A stretch of DNA of 64,000 nucleotides, taken from assembly GCA_944390745.1 (NCBI GenBank), contig CALXQK010000005.1, positions 62,001-126,000 of the forward strand, given 5' to 3'. The position numbers were made by a program, and so were the translations under genes. The stretch's first letter is position 1. Each line of letters begins with the position of its first letter. Positions 44,842 through 53,836 of this stretch are shown one piece after another. The notes below the pieces were generated by a model, which made no database searches, was not told where the DNA came from, and saw only the letters and a program-made list of their open reading frames with translations. The DNA comes from an uncultured Duodenibacillus sp. GTDB lineage: Bacteria; Pseudomonadota; Gammaproteobacteria; Burkholderiales; Burkholderiaceae_F.

Positions 44842-46805
44842 TGGGGGCGGGGAATCTCAAGGGGGCGGCCCTCACAGAATTTCCCCTGGAGGACGACTAC
44901 GCCTGCCTCAAGCGCATCGACTCGCCCGAGGACCTCAGAAAGCTTCGCATCGAGGAGCTCCCCGAGATCGTGCGCGAGCTTCGCGCCTATATGCTCGAGA
45001 CCGTCAGCCGCACGGGCGGACACCTGTCAAGCTCGCTTGGAGCGGCCGACCTTGCCGTGGCGCTGCACTACGTCTTCAACACCCCTGAGGACAGCATCAT
45101 CTGGGACGTGGGTCACCAGGCCTACGCCCACAAGATTCTCACGGGGCGGCGCGAGGCGATGGCCACGCTTCGAAAGGAGGGCGGCATCTCGGGCTTTCCC
45201 AAGCGTTCCGAGAGTCCCTACGACGCCTTCGGAACGGCGCACTCGTCGACCTCGATTTCCGCGGCGCTCGGCATGGCCGTCGCCGACATGCTCGCAGGCC
45301 GCACCGACCGCTGGCACATCGCCGTCATCGGCGACGGGGCGCTCACCGGCGGCATGGCCGTCGAGGCCCTCAACCATGCGGGCATCTACAAGGAAAACGT
45401 CAGGCTTCTGATCATCGTCAACGACAACGACTGCTCGATCTCGCCTCCGACCGGAGCGCTCTCTGCGCACCTCTCGAAGCTTGTCAGCACGCGGCCGGTC
45501 TGGAAGGCCCGCGAGATCAGCAAGAGCGTGCTCAGGCCCATTCCGCGTCTGTGGAACCTTGCCAAGCGCGTCGAAAAGCAGACGGTGAACTTCCTGAGCC
45601 CGCCCTCGAGCCTTTTTTCAAACTTCGATCTCAACTACTTCGGGCCGTTTGACGGGCATGACGTCGTGGGGCTTGTGAGCGTTCTCAGAAACCTGAAGAA
45701 CCTCAACTGCCCGGCCGTTCTGCACGTCAAGACGCGCAAGGGCATGGGATACGTCCCCGCCATGAACGATCCCACGCTTTATCACGGCGTGGGCGCGTTC
45801 GACCCGGTCAAGGGCATCGTCAAGAAGCCCGCCGATCCCGCCCATCCGACCTACACGCAGGTCTTCTCCCAATGGATCTGCGACATGGCCCAGGCCGATG
45901 AGCATCTTTATGCGATCACGCCCGCCATGCGCGAGGGCAGCGGTCTTGTGGAGTTTGAAAAGCGCTTCCCCGAGCGCTACAGCGACGTGGCGATTGCCGA
46001 GCAGCATGCCGTGACCTTCGCAGCCGGCCTTGCCTGCCAGGGCATGCACCCGGTGGTGGCGATCTATTCGACCTTTGCGCAGCGCGCCTACGACCAGATC
46101 ATTCACGACGTGGCGCTGCAGAATCTTCCGGTGATGTTTGCCGTCGACCGCGGCGGCATCGTCGGCGCCGACGGCGCCACGCACCAGGGGGTCTTCGACA
46201 TCGCCTTTCTGCGCGTGCTGCCCAACATGACGGTGATGACGCCGAGCGATGAAAACGAGTGCCGCAAGCTGCTGACCACGGCCTACCGCATGCAGACGCC
46301 TGCGGCGGTGCGCTATCCGCGCGGCCGCGGCCCGGGAGCGGTGATTGAGCCGACGCTGGAGACCGTGGAGGTGGGCAAGAGCCGCACCGTGCTTCGTGCC
46401 GCGGCCCGTCCTGGCCGGCGCGCCGCGATTCTTGCCTTCGGCTCCATGGTCTGGCGGCTCGAGCAGATGGCCCGCGAAATCGGCGCCGCGCTCATCGACA
46501 TGCGCTTTGCCAAGCCCCTCGATGAGCGGGCGATCCTTGAGGCCGCCCGCAGCCATGATCTCATCGTCACGGCCGAGGAGGGGGCGATTGCCGGCGGCGC
46601 TGGGAGCGCCGTCGCTGAGTTTCTTGCCTCCGAGTCGATCTTCATGCCGATTCTTCACGTGGGCGTGCCGGACCGCTTCATCGATCACGGCGACGTGGAG
46701 CACCTCTTTGCCGCCTGCGGCATGGATCCCGAGAGCGTGCGCGAAAAGATCGCCTCGGCCTTCGTGCGCATCCACATGCACCGCACCGCCCGCGCGCCGG
46801 CCTGA
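44841..46805 (+). CDS. dxs: 1-deoxy-D-xylulose-5-phosphate synthase
   Basis: Thiamine-diphosphate enzyme that starts the MEP isoprenoid pathway from pyruvate and glyceraldehyde 3-phosphate. 654 residues. The cofactor motif is GDGALTGGMAVEALNHAG with the later NDNDCSISPP; HLSSSLGAADLAVALHYVF lies near the N-terminus and the catalytic Glu is in AIAEQHAVTFAAGLA. C-terminal transketolase domain ends LHVGVPDRFIDHG. The ATG overlaps the ispA stop codon, so supply of precursors and chain elongation are co-expressed. Confidence 0.97.
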   Translation: MGAGNLKGAALTEFPLEDDYACLKRIDSPEDLRKLRIEELPEIVRELRAYMLETVSRTGGHLSSSLGAADLAVALHYVFNTPEDSIIWDVGHQAYAHKILTGRREAMATLRKEGGISGFPKRSESPYDAFGTAHSSTSISAALGMAVADMLAGRTDRWHIAVIGDGALTGGMAVEALNHAGIYKENVRLLIIVNDNDCSISPPTGALSAHLSKLVSTRPVWKAREISKSVLRPIPRLWNLAKRVEKQTVNFLSPPSSLFSNFDLNYFGPFDGHDVVGLVSVLRNLKNLNCPAVLHVKTRKGMGYVPAMNDPTLYHGVGAFDPVKGIVKKPADPAHPTYTQVFSQWICDMAQADEHLYAITPAMREGSGLVEFEKRFPERYSDVAIAEQHAVTFAAGLACQGMHPVVAIYSTFAQRAYDQIIHDVALQNLPVMFAVDRGGIVGADGATHQGVFDIAFLRVLPNMTVMTPSDENECRKLLTTAYRMQTPAAVRYPRGRGPGAVIEPTLETVEVGKSRTVLRAAARPGRRAAILAFGSMVWRLEQMAREIGAALIDMRFAKPLDERAILEAARSHDLIVTAEEGAIAGGAGSAVAEFLASESIFMPILHVGVPDRFIDHGDVEHLFAACGMDPESVREKIASAFVRIHMHRTARAPA

Positions 46806-46866
46806 GGCCCCGCTCGGACGGACTGCCCTTGCCCTGCGCCCGCGGTGCGGCGTTTTGCGCACCACC

Positions 46867-46872
46867 TATAAT
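46867..46872 (+). promoter_or_regulatory. -10 box directly before murB
   Basis: A perfect TATAAT ends seven bases before the ATG at 46880. Transcription from it would begin at or next to the start codon, giving a leaderless message. No good -35 box is visible. Confidence 0.45.
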
Positions 46873-46879
46873 CGTGGGC

Positions 46880-47914
46880 ATGATGACCGATACTGAACTT
46901 GAGGCCCTCGGCGTCGTTCGCGACGCCGAGCTTGCGCCTCTGACCACCTTTGCAGTGCCCGCGAGGGCCGCCTATCTTGCCCGCGTTGAGAGCGTGGAGG
47001 CGCTGCGCCGCGTTCTGTCCTCGCCCCTGGCGCAGCTTCCAAGGCTTGTGCTCGGCGGGGGCTCGAACCTGCTGCTGACGTGCGACTTCGACGGACTTGT
47101 GATCCGCATGGAGATCAAGGGCATTGAGCTTGCCGCAGACGATGAGCAGGGGCGGACTCTTGTCATCGGCGCAGGCTGCGGCTGGAGCGAGACGGTCGAT
47201 GAGCTTCTTTCGCGCGGCTGGGGCGGTCTTGAGAATCTGGCCCTGGTGCCCGGCACCGTCGGCGGCGCCGCGGTGCAGAACATCGGCGCCTACGGACTTG
47301 AGGCGGCCGAGCGCATCGTCTCGGTCGACTGCATCAACGCCCGCACGCTTGAAGAGCGCACGTTCGATGTCTCTGAGTGCGACTACGGCTACCGCACGAG
47401 CATCTTCAAGAACCCGGAGTACGCCGACTGGATCGTCACGCGCGTTGCGCTGCGGCTTCCCAGGGCCTTTGAGCCGCGCACGGGCTACAAGGAGCTTGCG
47501 GCATTGTTTGCCGGGGCCGCGCCCGAGAGCCCCCTGCAGGTGGCCGAGGCCGTCAAGGCCCTGCGCCGGCGCAAGCTGCCCGATCCGAAGGTGCTTCCCA
47601 ATGCCGGAAGCTTCTTCAAGAACCCTGTGGTGAGCCGCGTCAAGCAGCGCCATCTGCTCGAGGACATGCCGCAGCTTGTCTCCTATCCCCTGGCCGGGGG
47701 CCGCGCCAAGCTTGCCGCAGGCTGGCTCATCGAGGCCGTCGGCATGAAGGGCGCGCGCATGGGACGCGCCGGCGTCTATGAGCGCCAGGCGCTCGTGCTC
47801 GTCAACCTTGGCGGGGCGACCGGAGCCGAGATCAAGGCGCTTGCCGATGAAGTGGCCCGCAAGGTCTGGCTTCGCTTCGGGGTGAAGCTCGAGCCCGAGC
47901 CTGTCATTGTTTGA
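46880..47914 (+). CDS. murB: UDP-N-acetylenolpyruvoylglucosamine reductase
   Basis: FAD-dependent reductase that completes UDP-MurNAc synthesis for peptidoglycan. About 344 residues, type I. The FAD-binding region LVLGGGSNLLL is followed by LENLALVPGTVGGAAVQNIG, the arginine/serine active-site motif YGYRTSIFK and PNAGSFFKNPVVS, and an AGWLIEAVGMKGARMG end. Two ATGs (46880, 46883) are adjacent. The TATAAT just upstream suggests an independent, possibly leaderless transcript although dxs lies only 75 bases before. Confidence 0.96.
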   Translation: MMTDTELEALGVVRDAELAPLTTFAVPARAAYLARVESVEALRRVLSSPLAQLPRLVLGGGSNLLLTCDFDGLVIRMEIKGIELAADDEQGRTLVIGAGCGWSETVDELLSRGWGGLENLALVPGTVGGAAVQNIGAYGLEAAERIVSVDCINARTLEERTFDVSECDYGYRTSIFKNPEYADWIVTRVALRLPRAFEPRTGYKELAALFAGAAPESPLQVAEAVKALRRRKLPDPKVLPNAGSFFKNPVVSRVKQRHLLEDMPQLVSYPLAGGRAKLAAGWLIEAVGMKGARMGRAGVYERQALVLVNLGGATGAEIKALADEVARKVWLRFGVKLEPEPVIV

Positions 47915-48054
47915 GACAATTTTTTGCGCCCGCGGCTGGTGTCTGAAGGCGCGCGCAAGGCCATAATGCTCGAGGATGAAGGAGGGCCCGAAGGTCGGCC
48001 CTCTCTGATCAATCGGGGGATCCCGTCCGCACCGGGCGGGTTGTTGGGAAAGCA

Positions 48055-48765
48055 ATGATTCAAAAGAGGGTGATGTCCGCCGTTCGCAGTCTCGGCGCTT
48101 CAAGAAGCGCTGCCGAGGCAAGCTACACGGTGGGCGAGGAAATCGCCAACGCCGTCACGCACGGCGTGGCGGCGCTTCTGTCGGTGGCCGGACTGGCCGT
48201 GCTCGTGGCCTTTGCCGTCGTCTATTCGGGCTCGCCCAAGGTGGTGACCGCCGTCAGCGTCTTCGGCGCGAGCATGATCTTTCTGTACACGGCCTCAACC
48301 CTTTATCACGCCATTCCAAACGCCCGCGCCAAGAAGGTGCTGCAGGTGATCGACCACTCGATGATCTATGTGCTGATCGCGGGCTCCTATACGCCTTTTT
48401 GCCTCATCACGCTGCAGGGCGTCACGGGCATCGTGCTGTGCGTCGTCGTCTGGCTCATCGCCGTTCTGGGCATTTCGCTTCAGACCGTGCTCCTCAAAAA
48501 GAGCGACTGGATCAACTGCCTTTTGTACCTCATCATGGGATGGCTGGCGATCTTTGTGATCGACCCGCTCACCGAGGAGCTGCAGGCGACCGGCCTGTGG
48601 CTTCTGGTGGCCGGGGGGCTTGCCTACAGCGTCGGCGTCATCTTTTACATCTCCGACGAGCGCATTCCCTATGCCCACGCCGTCTGGCACGTGTTTGTCT
48701 TTGCAGGAACCTGCCTGCAGTTCTTCTCCGTGCTTCTTTATGTGATTCCGGGCGTCCTCAGCTAG
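48055..48765 (+). CDS. trhA: Hemolysin III/TrhA family membrane protein
   Basis: Seven-helix membrane protein of the PAQR superfamily. In E. coli the homologue YqfA (TrhA) affects membrane energetics and lipid balance; the family name haemolysin III is historical. 236 residues; conserved zinc-site residues are visible in STLYHAI, DHSMIYVLIAGSYTP and the C-terminal HAVWHVFV. GGGAAAG precedes the ATG at 48055. A GGCGTCC/GGACGCC hairpin overlaps the stop codon but has no T run. Confidence 0.92.
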   Translation: MIQKRVMSAVRSLGASRSAAEASYTVGEEIANAVTHGVAALLSVAGLAVLVAFAVVYSGSPKVVTAVSVFGASMIFLYTASTLYHAIPNARAKKVLQVIDHSMIYVLIAGSYTPFCLITLQGVTGIVLCVVVWLIAVLGISLQTVLLKKSDWINCLLYLIMGWLAIFVIDPLTEELQATGLWLLVAGGLAYSVGVIFYISDERIPYAHAVWHVFVFAGTCLQFFSVLLYVIPGVLS

Positions 48766-48816
48766 GACGCCGCAGGCCCCGGTCCCTTGACGGGGCGACC
48801 GACGAGAGCTTTTTTC

Positions 48817-49500
48817 GTGCAGACCGACAATTCCCGCACCGCCGCACCGTTTATGGGCGCCGACTTTTACGGCGTCGCCTCGATCTTCGACGAGATCTGG
48901 GGCTGGGAGCTTGAGGGGGCCGCGCAGGCCGAGCGCGCCCGGCTGGCCCTGTTTTATACGGCCGCGGCCCTGGCCTCGGGCAACTGGGCTCGCGTCGTGC
49001 GCGAGCAGCCCGCAGCCCCGGTCGACGACCTGGACGACGCCGGGCGCGTGCTCGCCTTTCTGTGCGCCGACATCAAGGGCATTGAGACGCCGGCCTATGA
49101 TCGCGCCGGGTATGCAAGGCTTGCGCTTTTCTACCGTCAGGCGCTCGAGGAGACGGCCGCCGGGCGCGAGATTCTCGACTTCTACGCCCGCATCGAGGCG
49201 GTCAACGCCGACCTGCTTGGCCAGCTGCGGTCCCGCGCCATGGGGTGGGATGCCGAGCTCAAGCTTCTCATCACGGCGCCGGCTGCGCGCGGCAGGGGCT
49301 GCGCCGGGATGCTCACGCGGGCGTGCTTTGAGGACGTGCGCGCCAACCGCGGGCGCTGGTGCATGCTTCTGACCGATACGCACTGCGCCTGGCAGTACTA
49401 CGAAAAGACGGGCTGGAGCCAGGACGCCCGCCGTCCCTGGGGCGACGACAGCGGCATCACGGGATTTGCCTACCGCAAGGACGTCGGACGGCGGGACTAG
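48817..49500 (+). CDS. GNAT-family acetyltransferase
   Basis: About 227 residues. The C-terminal half has the acetyl-CoA fold: ELKLLITAPAARGRGCAGML gives the pyrophosphate loop (R/Q-x-x-G-x-G/A as RGRGCAG) and CAWQYYEKTGW gives the final strand. The N-terminal 100 residues are helical and have no recognised motif. Substrate unknown. The start is uncertain: GTG 48817 is my choice; TTG 48787 and ATG 48853 are alternatives, none with a strong Shine-Dalgarno. It overlaps the convergent small gene by four bases at the 3' end. Confidence 0.8.
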   Translation: MQTDNSRTAAPFMGADFYGVASIFDEIWGWELEGAAQAERARLALFYTAAALASGNWARVVREQPAAPVDDLDDAGRVLAFLCADIKGIETPAYDRAGYARLALFYRQALEETAAGREILDFYARIEAVNADLLGQLRSRAMGWDAELKLLITAPAARGRGCAGMLTRACFEDVRANRGRWCMLLTDTHCAWQYYEKTGWSQDARRPWGDDSGITGFAYRKDVGRRD

Positions 49501-49784
49501 GACTCGCCGGGCTTGCGGCCGCCATCCTCGGCCGCGCTCTGAAAGGGAAGACCCGCCGGCCAGGCGATGAGCGCGTCATGGTCCATCGTGTCGATGGCGC
49601 CCGGACCGATTGAGGCGGTGTTGACCGCGAAGTTGAGCTTGGCGTAGAGCTCGGGAATTTCATGCTCAAGAACGCCCGCCGCCCGGCGGGGATCGCTTTC
49701 AATGCGCGCGATGGCTGCGGCGAGCGTTTCGGCCGCGTCCGTGAGCGTATCGAGAAGCCATTGGGAGTCGATGTGCTGCGTCAT
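49497..49784 (-). CDS. Hypothetical small protein
   Basis: 95 residues (MTQHIDSQWLLDTLTDAAET at the start), acidic and helical, with no motif I recognise. The last 25 residues are polar. Codon use looks coding. It is convergent and overlapping with the GNAT gene, and diverges from the M20 amidohydrolase. Confidence 0.6.
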   Translation of the reverse strand: MTQHIDSQWLLDTLTDAAETLAAAIARIESDPRRAAGVLEHEIPELYAKLNFAVNTASIGPGAIDTMDHDALIAWPAGLPFQSAAEDGGRKPGES

Positions 49785-50008
49785 GGCGATGGTTTTGTCC
49801 GGCAAAAGGCTGAGGTTCAATCGACCGCACGCTGCGGCCGGGCGCAAGTTTAGCCAATGGCGCGCCCGGCGCCGCCCGTGCGGCGTTTTTTGCTCCGGCT
49901 GCGGGCATAAAATCCTCGCTGTCGGCTCAGCCGGCGGCGCGCCAGTCCCTTCTCACGACGGGCTGGTCAGCAGCGCCCTGCGCCCGGAAACTTGAGGAGA
50001 AAACAGCC

Positions 50009-51394
50009 ATGAACAAGCCGTGTGCGGCCGCACCGCGAACGTCGCTCAACCTTGCCAGGCGCGGATGCGCTGCCCTTGTCGCCCTTGCCGGGGCGGTCTT
50101 GATGTCGCTTCCTGCGGCGGCGGCCGAGCCCCGGTGGCTTGACGCCGAGGTCAGGGCCGCAGACGACGGACTCGTCGCCCTTCGGCACGAGCTGCACCAG
50201 GTGCCTGAGCTCGGCAACCAGGAGGTCAGGACGCAGGCGCGCATCATTGAGATTCTCAAGGCTGCGGGCATTGAGGTCGCAACCGGCTTCAAGGATGCGC
50301 CTACGGCCGTCGTCGGCGTGCTCAATCCGCAAAAGGGCGACGCGATCGCGCTTCGCGCCGACATCGACGCTCTGCCCATCAAGGAGAACACGGGACTGCC
50401 CTACGCAAGCAAGGCCCGCGGCACCCACTGGGGCCGACAGGGGGTGGATGTCTCGCACATGTGCGGGCATGACGCGCACATGGCCATGCTTTTGACGGCC
50501 GCGCAGATCATGGCGCGCCACCGCGATGAAATCCCGCGGCGCGTGGTGTTTGTCTTTCAGCCCGCCGAGGAGGGCGACTCGATCGAAAATCCCTTCCTTG
50601 TCAAGAACCCCAGGCCCTCCGGCGCCCGGGCGCTGGTGCTTGACGGACTCACCAAAAAGTACGGCATTGAGCACTACTTCGGCATTCACGTCATGGCGCG
50701 GCTCAAGGCGGGCGAGATGCTCGTTGCCGAGGGGCCGGCTCTCAACAGCGCCGACGCCTTTGAGATCAGGATCAAGGGCGAGCAGGCGCACGGCGCCATG
50801 CCGTGGACGGGCGTGGATGCAACGCTTGCCGCGGCCCAGACCGTGGTGTCGCTGCAGCAGATCGTCTCGCGCAACATCAACCTTGCCGAGGGCATGGGCG
50901 TGATCACCGTCGGCAAGCTCAGCGCGGGCGAAACCGGCAACGTGATGGCGGGGTCGGCCTCGATGGTGGGCACGATCCGCGCCAATCATCCGGACATTCG
51001 CGCGAGGCTGCTCGCCCGGATTCCGGAGGTGGCGCAGAACACGGCCCGTGCGCACGGCGCAAGCGCCGAGGTCAAGCTCATTGAAATCTATCCCGTGACA
51101 GTCAACGACGCGGCGCTTGCGCGCCGCACCGTGAGCGCTCTGAAGGACTTCGGCGTCAATGCCTCGATTTCGTCCTGGAATCCAGGCGCAAGCGAGGACT
51201 TCTCATTCTTTGCCCGCGAGGCGCCCTCGGTCTTCATGTTCCTGGGCGTTGACGCCCCGGGAGCCGTCAACGCCCCGAACAATCATTCCGATCAGTTCCG
51301 CATTGACGATTCGGCGCTTGCAGCCGGCGTTCGCGCGCACATCGCCGCGGCCATGCTCCCCGAGCAGCCCGGGCAGGACGGGAAGAATCAGTAG
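50009..51394 (+). CDS. Exported M20 family amidohydrolase
   Basis: Zinc peptidase-like hydrolase of the aminoacylase/hippurate hydrolase group, here with an N-terminal signal peptide (ALVALAGAVLMSLPAAAA, cleavage near residue 39) that sends it to the periplasm. 461 residues. Metal ligands: HMCGHDAHMAM, PAEEGD, GIHVMA and, near the end, APNNHSDQF; the dimerisation domain begins around SADAFEIRIKGEQAHG. GAGGAGA precedes the ATG. Substrate unknown; N-acyl amino acids or dipeptides are usual. Its 3' end overlaps the convergent gpsA gene by seven bases. Confidence 0.9.
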   Translation: MNKPCAAAPRTSLNLARRGCAALVALAGAVLMSLPAAAAEPRWLDAEVRAADDGLVALRHELHQVPELGNQEVRTQARIIEILKAAGIEVATGFKDAPTAVVGVLNPQKGDAIALRADIDALPIKENTGLPYASKARGTHWGRQGVDVSHMCGHDAHMAMLLTAAQIMARHRDEIPRRVVFVFQPAEEGDSIENPFLVKNPRPSGARALVLDGLTKKYGIEHYFGIHVMARLKAGEMLVAEGPALNSADAFEIRIKGEQAHGAMPWTGVDATLAAAQTVVSLQQIVSRNINLAEGMGVITVGKLSAGETGNVMAGSASMVGTIRANHPDIRARLLARIPEVAQNTARAHGASAEVKLIEIYPVTVNDAALARRTVSALKDFGVNASISSWNPGASEDFSFFAREAPSVFMFLGVDAPGAVNAPNNHSDQFRIDDSALAAGVRAHIAAAMLPEQPGQDGKNQ

Positions 51395-52413
51395 CCGAGC
51401 CGCGCGATGAGCTCGGCGGCCGTGAAGGGGCGCTCCTCGCGCACGACGGCCGCCGACGCGCGCAGGATCGGAAAGTCCGCAAGGTCCTGCGTGGCAAGCG
51501 ACCGGGCCGTGTAAAGGCCCTCGACGACCATCCCGATCCGGGCCGAGGCCTCAGGCGCCTGCACCCCCTGGCCAAGCAGCCTGCCGTAGCGAAAGTTGCG
51601 GCTGTGGCGGCTCAGGGCCGTTGCGAGCAGATCGCCGAAGACGCCGTACTGCAGGGGATCGAGCGCGGCCCCGGAGGCCCTGGCGGCAAAGCGTCCCATC
51701 TCCTCGAGCGCATCCACGAGGTAGCAGGCGCGAAAGTTGTCGCCGAGCTGCAGCCCGTCGGCAATGCCCGCGACCACGGCGACGACGTTTTTCAGCGAGG
51801 CGGCAATCTCAATGCCGCGGATGCTGCTGCAGTAGGAAAACCGCCCCCGGGTGCGGGACAGGAGGTCGCGCACCCTGCGGCAGCCGCCGCGGTCCCCGGC
51901 AAGCGTCATTCCAAACGGCAGGCCGTGCACCACCTCCTCGGCGTGCGAGCCGCCGCTGGCCGCAACAAGCCGCCGCGCGCCGAGCTCCTCGCAGATCACC
52001 TCCGAAAGGGTGCGTCCGGTCTCCACCTCCATGCCCTTGCTTGCAATGACAAGCAGCGCATCGTCCTCAAGGTGCGGCGCGGCCTTCCTGATGACGCTGC
52101 GCGCGTAGCGCGAGGCGACGGCAAGCACCACAACGCCGGCTGCCTCGAGCGCGCGGGCGATGTCGTCGGTGACTTCAATGCCGGGATCAAGGACAAGTCC
52201 CGGCAGATGCGGATGCGTGCGCCTGGTGCTGAGCTCGGACAGATGCGCACCCGTTGCCGACCACAGGCGCACCTGCGCCAGGGGCGAGATGACCTGCGCG
52301 AGCACCGCGCCCCATGTTCCGGCGCCGAGGACGGCGACGGACTGCCGGGGGTGCGCGGCGCAATCGTTCGGGGAGCTGTGGCGGGGGGCGTTGCGGGTGT
52401 CGCTGGAGGGCAT
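51388..52413 (-). CDS. gpsA: Glycerol-3-phosphate dehydrogenase [NAD(P)+]
   Basis: Makes sn-glycerol 3-phosphate for phospholipid synthesis. 341 residues. N-terminal dinucleotide fold VAVLGAGTWGAVLAQVIS, then VIASKGME, the catalytic lysine in AASLKNVVAVVAGIADGL and the NFRACYLVDALEEMGRF helix. The GLEMGD-type motif is looser than in E. coli. I start at the ATG at 52413 (MPSSDTRN); a 20-residue polar leader precedes the fold. It faces the M20 gene and diverges from aroC. Confidence 0.93.
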   Translation of the reverse strand: MPSSDTRNAPRHSSPNDCAAHPRQSVAVLGAGTWGAVLAQVISPLAQVRLWSATGAHLSELSTRRTHPHLPGLVLDPGIEVTDDIARALEAAGVVVLAVASRYARSVIRKAAPHLEDDALLVIASKGMEVETGRTLSEVICEELGARRLVAASGGSHAEEVVHGLPFGMTLAGDRGGCRRVRDLLSRTRGRFSYCSSIRGIEIAASLKNVVAVVAGIADGLQLGDNFRACYLVDALEEMGRFAARASGAALDPLQYGVFGDLLATALSRHSRNFRYGRLLGQGVQAPEASARIGMVVEGLYTARSLATQDLADFPILRASAAVVREERPFTAAELIARLGY

Positions 52414-52617
52414 TGCTGGCTGGTGTCGGATGGTGAAGAATGCGGTAAACGGCCTATTGTAGAAAACTTGCGGCAGGCCGGGCCTGCTGCTGCTGGCCAA
52501 CTGTGCGCAAAGCGCAAGCCGACAACCCGCTAAGATATCAGACGTCTGCGGCCCTGCGGCCGCATACATCCGCCGGCGCCCGTCCTGCGCCGTGATCCAA
52601 CCTTCAGGAAATGCGCC

Positions 52618-53700
52618 ATGCCTTCTTCAAGCCTCGGACAGATGTTCGTCGTCACCAACTTCGGCGAGAGCCACGGCCCGGCCGTGGGCTGCGTCATTGA
52701 CGGCTGCCCGCCGGGAATGGCGCTTGCCGAGGCCGACATTCAGCGCGATCTCGACCGGCGCAAGCCCGGCACGAGCCGGCACGTCACGCAGCGCCGGGAA
52801 AGCGACGCGGTGCACATTCTCTCGGGCGTTTACGAGGGCCGCACCACGGGAACCCCCATTGCGCTCGTCATCTACAACGAGGACCAGCGCAGCCGCGACT
52901 ACGGCGCCATTGCGCACCAGTACCGCCCGGCGCATGCCGACTGGGGCTACATGGCAAAGTTCGGACTTCGCGACCCCCGGGGCGGCGGACGCGCCTCGGC
53001 CAGGCTCACGGCGCCCACGGTTGCCGCCGGTGCCGTGGCCCGCAAGTGGCTTTTTGAAACCCTGGGCATTGAGATCCGCGCCTGCCTCACGGAGCTCGGC
53101 GGCAGGCCCGTGCGGTTTGAGGACTGGAGCTGCGTCAATGACAATCCCTTCTTTGCGCCCAACGCCTCGCAGATCGAGGAGCTTGAAAGCTGCGTTGATG
53201 CCGCGCGCAAGTCGGGCGACTCCATCGGCGCGCGGCTGCGCCTGGAGGTGCTCAACGTGCCCGCAGGCTTTGGAAATCCCGTCTACGACCGGCTCGATGC
53301 GGACCTTGCCCACGCCCTGATGGGAATCAACGCCGTCAAGGGCGTTGAAATCGGCGACGGATTTGCCGCAAGCGCCCTCACGGGAACGACGAACGCCGAC
53401 CGCATGCTCCCCGGGGGCTTTGCCTCCAATCACGCGGGCGGCATCCTGGGCGGCATCTCAAGCTCGGCGCCCATCGTGGCGCAGGTGGCCATCAAGCCCA
53501 CGCCCTCGGTGCGGCTGCCGCTTGAGAGCCTCGACGAGGAGGGCCGTCCCGTTGAGGTCGTCACGCTCGGGCGGCACGACCCCTGCGTGGGACTGCGCGC
53601 CGCGCCCGTGCTTGAGGCCGTGGCCGCGCTCGTCATCATCGATGCCGCGCTCAAGCAGCGCGGACAGTGCGGCAACCTCGGCCGCGCCTATCCGCGGTAG
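52618..53700 (+). CDS. aroC: Chorismate synthase
   Basis: Last step of the shikimate pathway; needs reduced FMN. 360 residues with all three family signatures: [18 protein letters not shown] near the N-terminus, the middle [17 protein letters not shown] (here [16 protein letters not shown]) with its active-site residues, and [16 protein letters not shown] with [14 protein letters not shown] near the end. AGGAAA lies ten bases before the ATG. Followed by a strong bidirectional terminator. Confidence 0.97.
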   Translation: MPSSSLGQMFVVTNFGESHGPAVGCVIDGCPPGMALAEADIQRDLDRRKPGTSRHVTQRRESDAVHILSGVYEGRTTGTPIALVIYNEDQRSRDYGAIAHQYRPAHADWGYMAKFGLRDPRGGGRASARLTAPTVAAGAVARKWLFETLGIEIRACLTELGGRPVRFEDWSCVNDNPFFAPNASQIEELESCVDAARKSGDSIGARLRLEVLNVPAGFGNPVYDRLDADLAHALMGINAVKGVEIGDGFAASALTGTTNADRMLPGGFASNHAGGILGGISSSAPIVAQVAIKPTPSVRLPLESLDEEGRPVEVVTLGRHDPCVGLRAAPVLEAVAALVIIDAALKQRGQCGNLGRAYPR

Positions 53701-53747
53701 CCGCGGCTACAGACTCACGACTCGCTGCGTGCGCCGCCGGGCGCACG

Positions 53748-53796
53748 AAAAAACGGCGCCTGCGTTCTTGATGAAAACGCAGGCGCCGCGCCTTTT
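53748..53796. terminator. Bidirectional terminator aroC/NSS transporter
   Basis: GGCGCCTGCGTT (from 53755) pairs with AACGCAGGCGCC (to 53787), nine-base loop. CCTTTTCTT follows on the plus strand and six T on the minus strand. Confidence 0.9.
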
Positions 53797-53836
53797 CTTG
53801 ATCCCTGCGCCGGGCGCAGGGGGACGCTGTGTTCGG

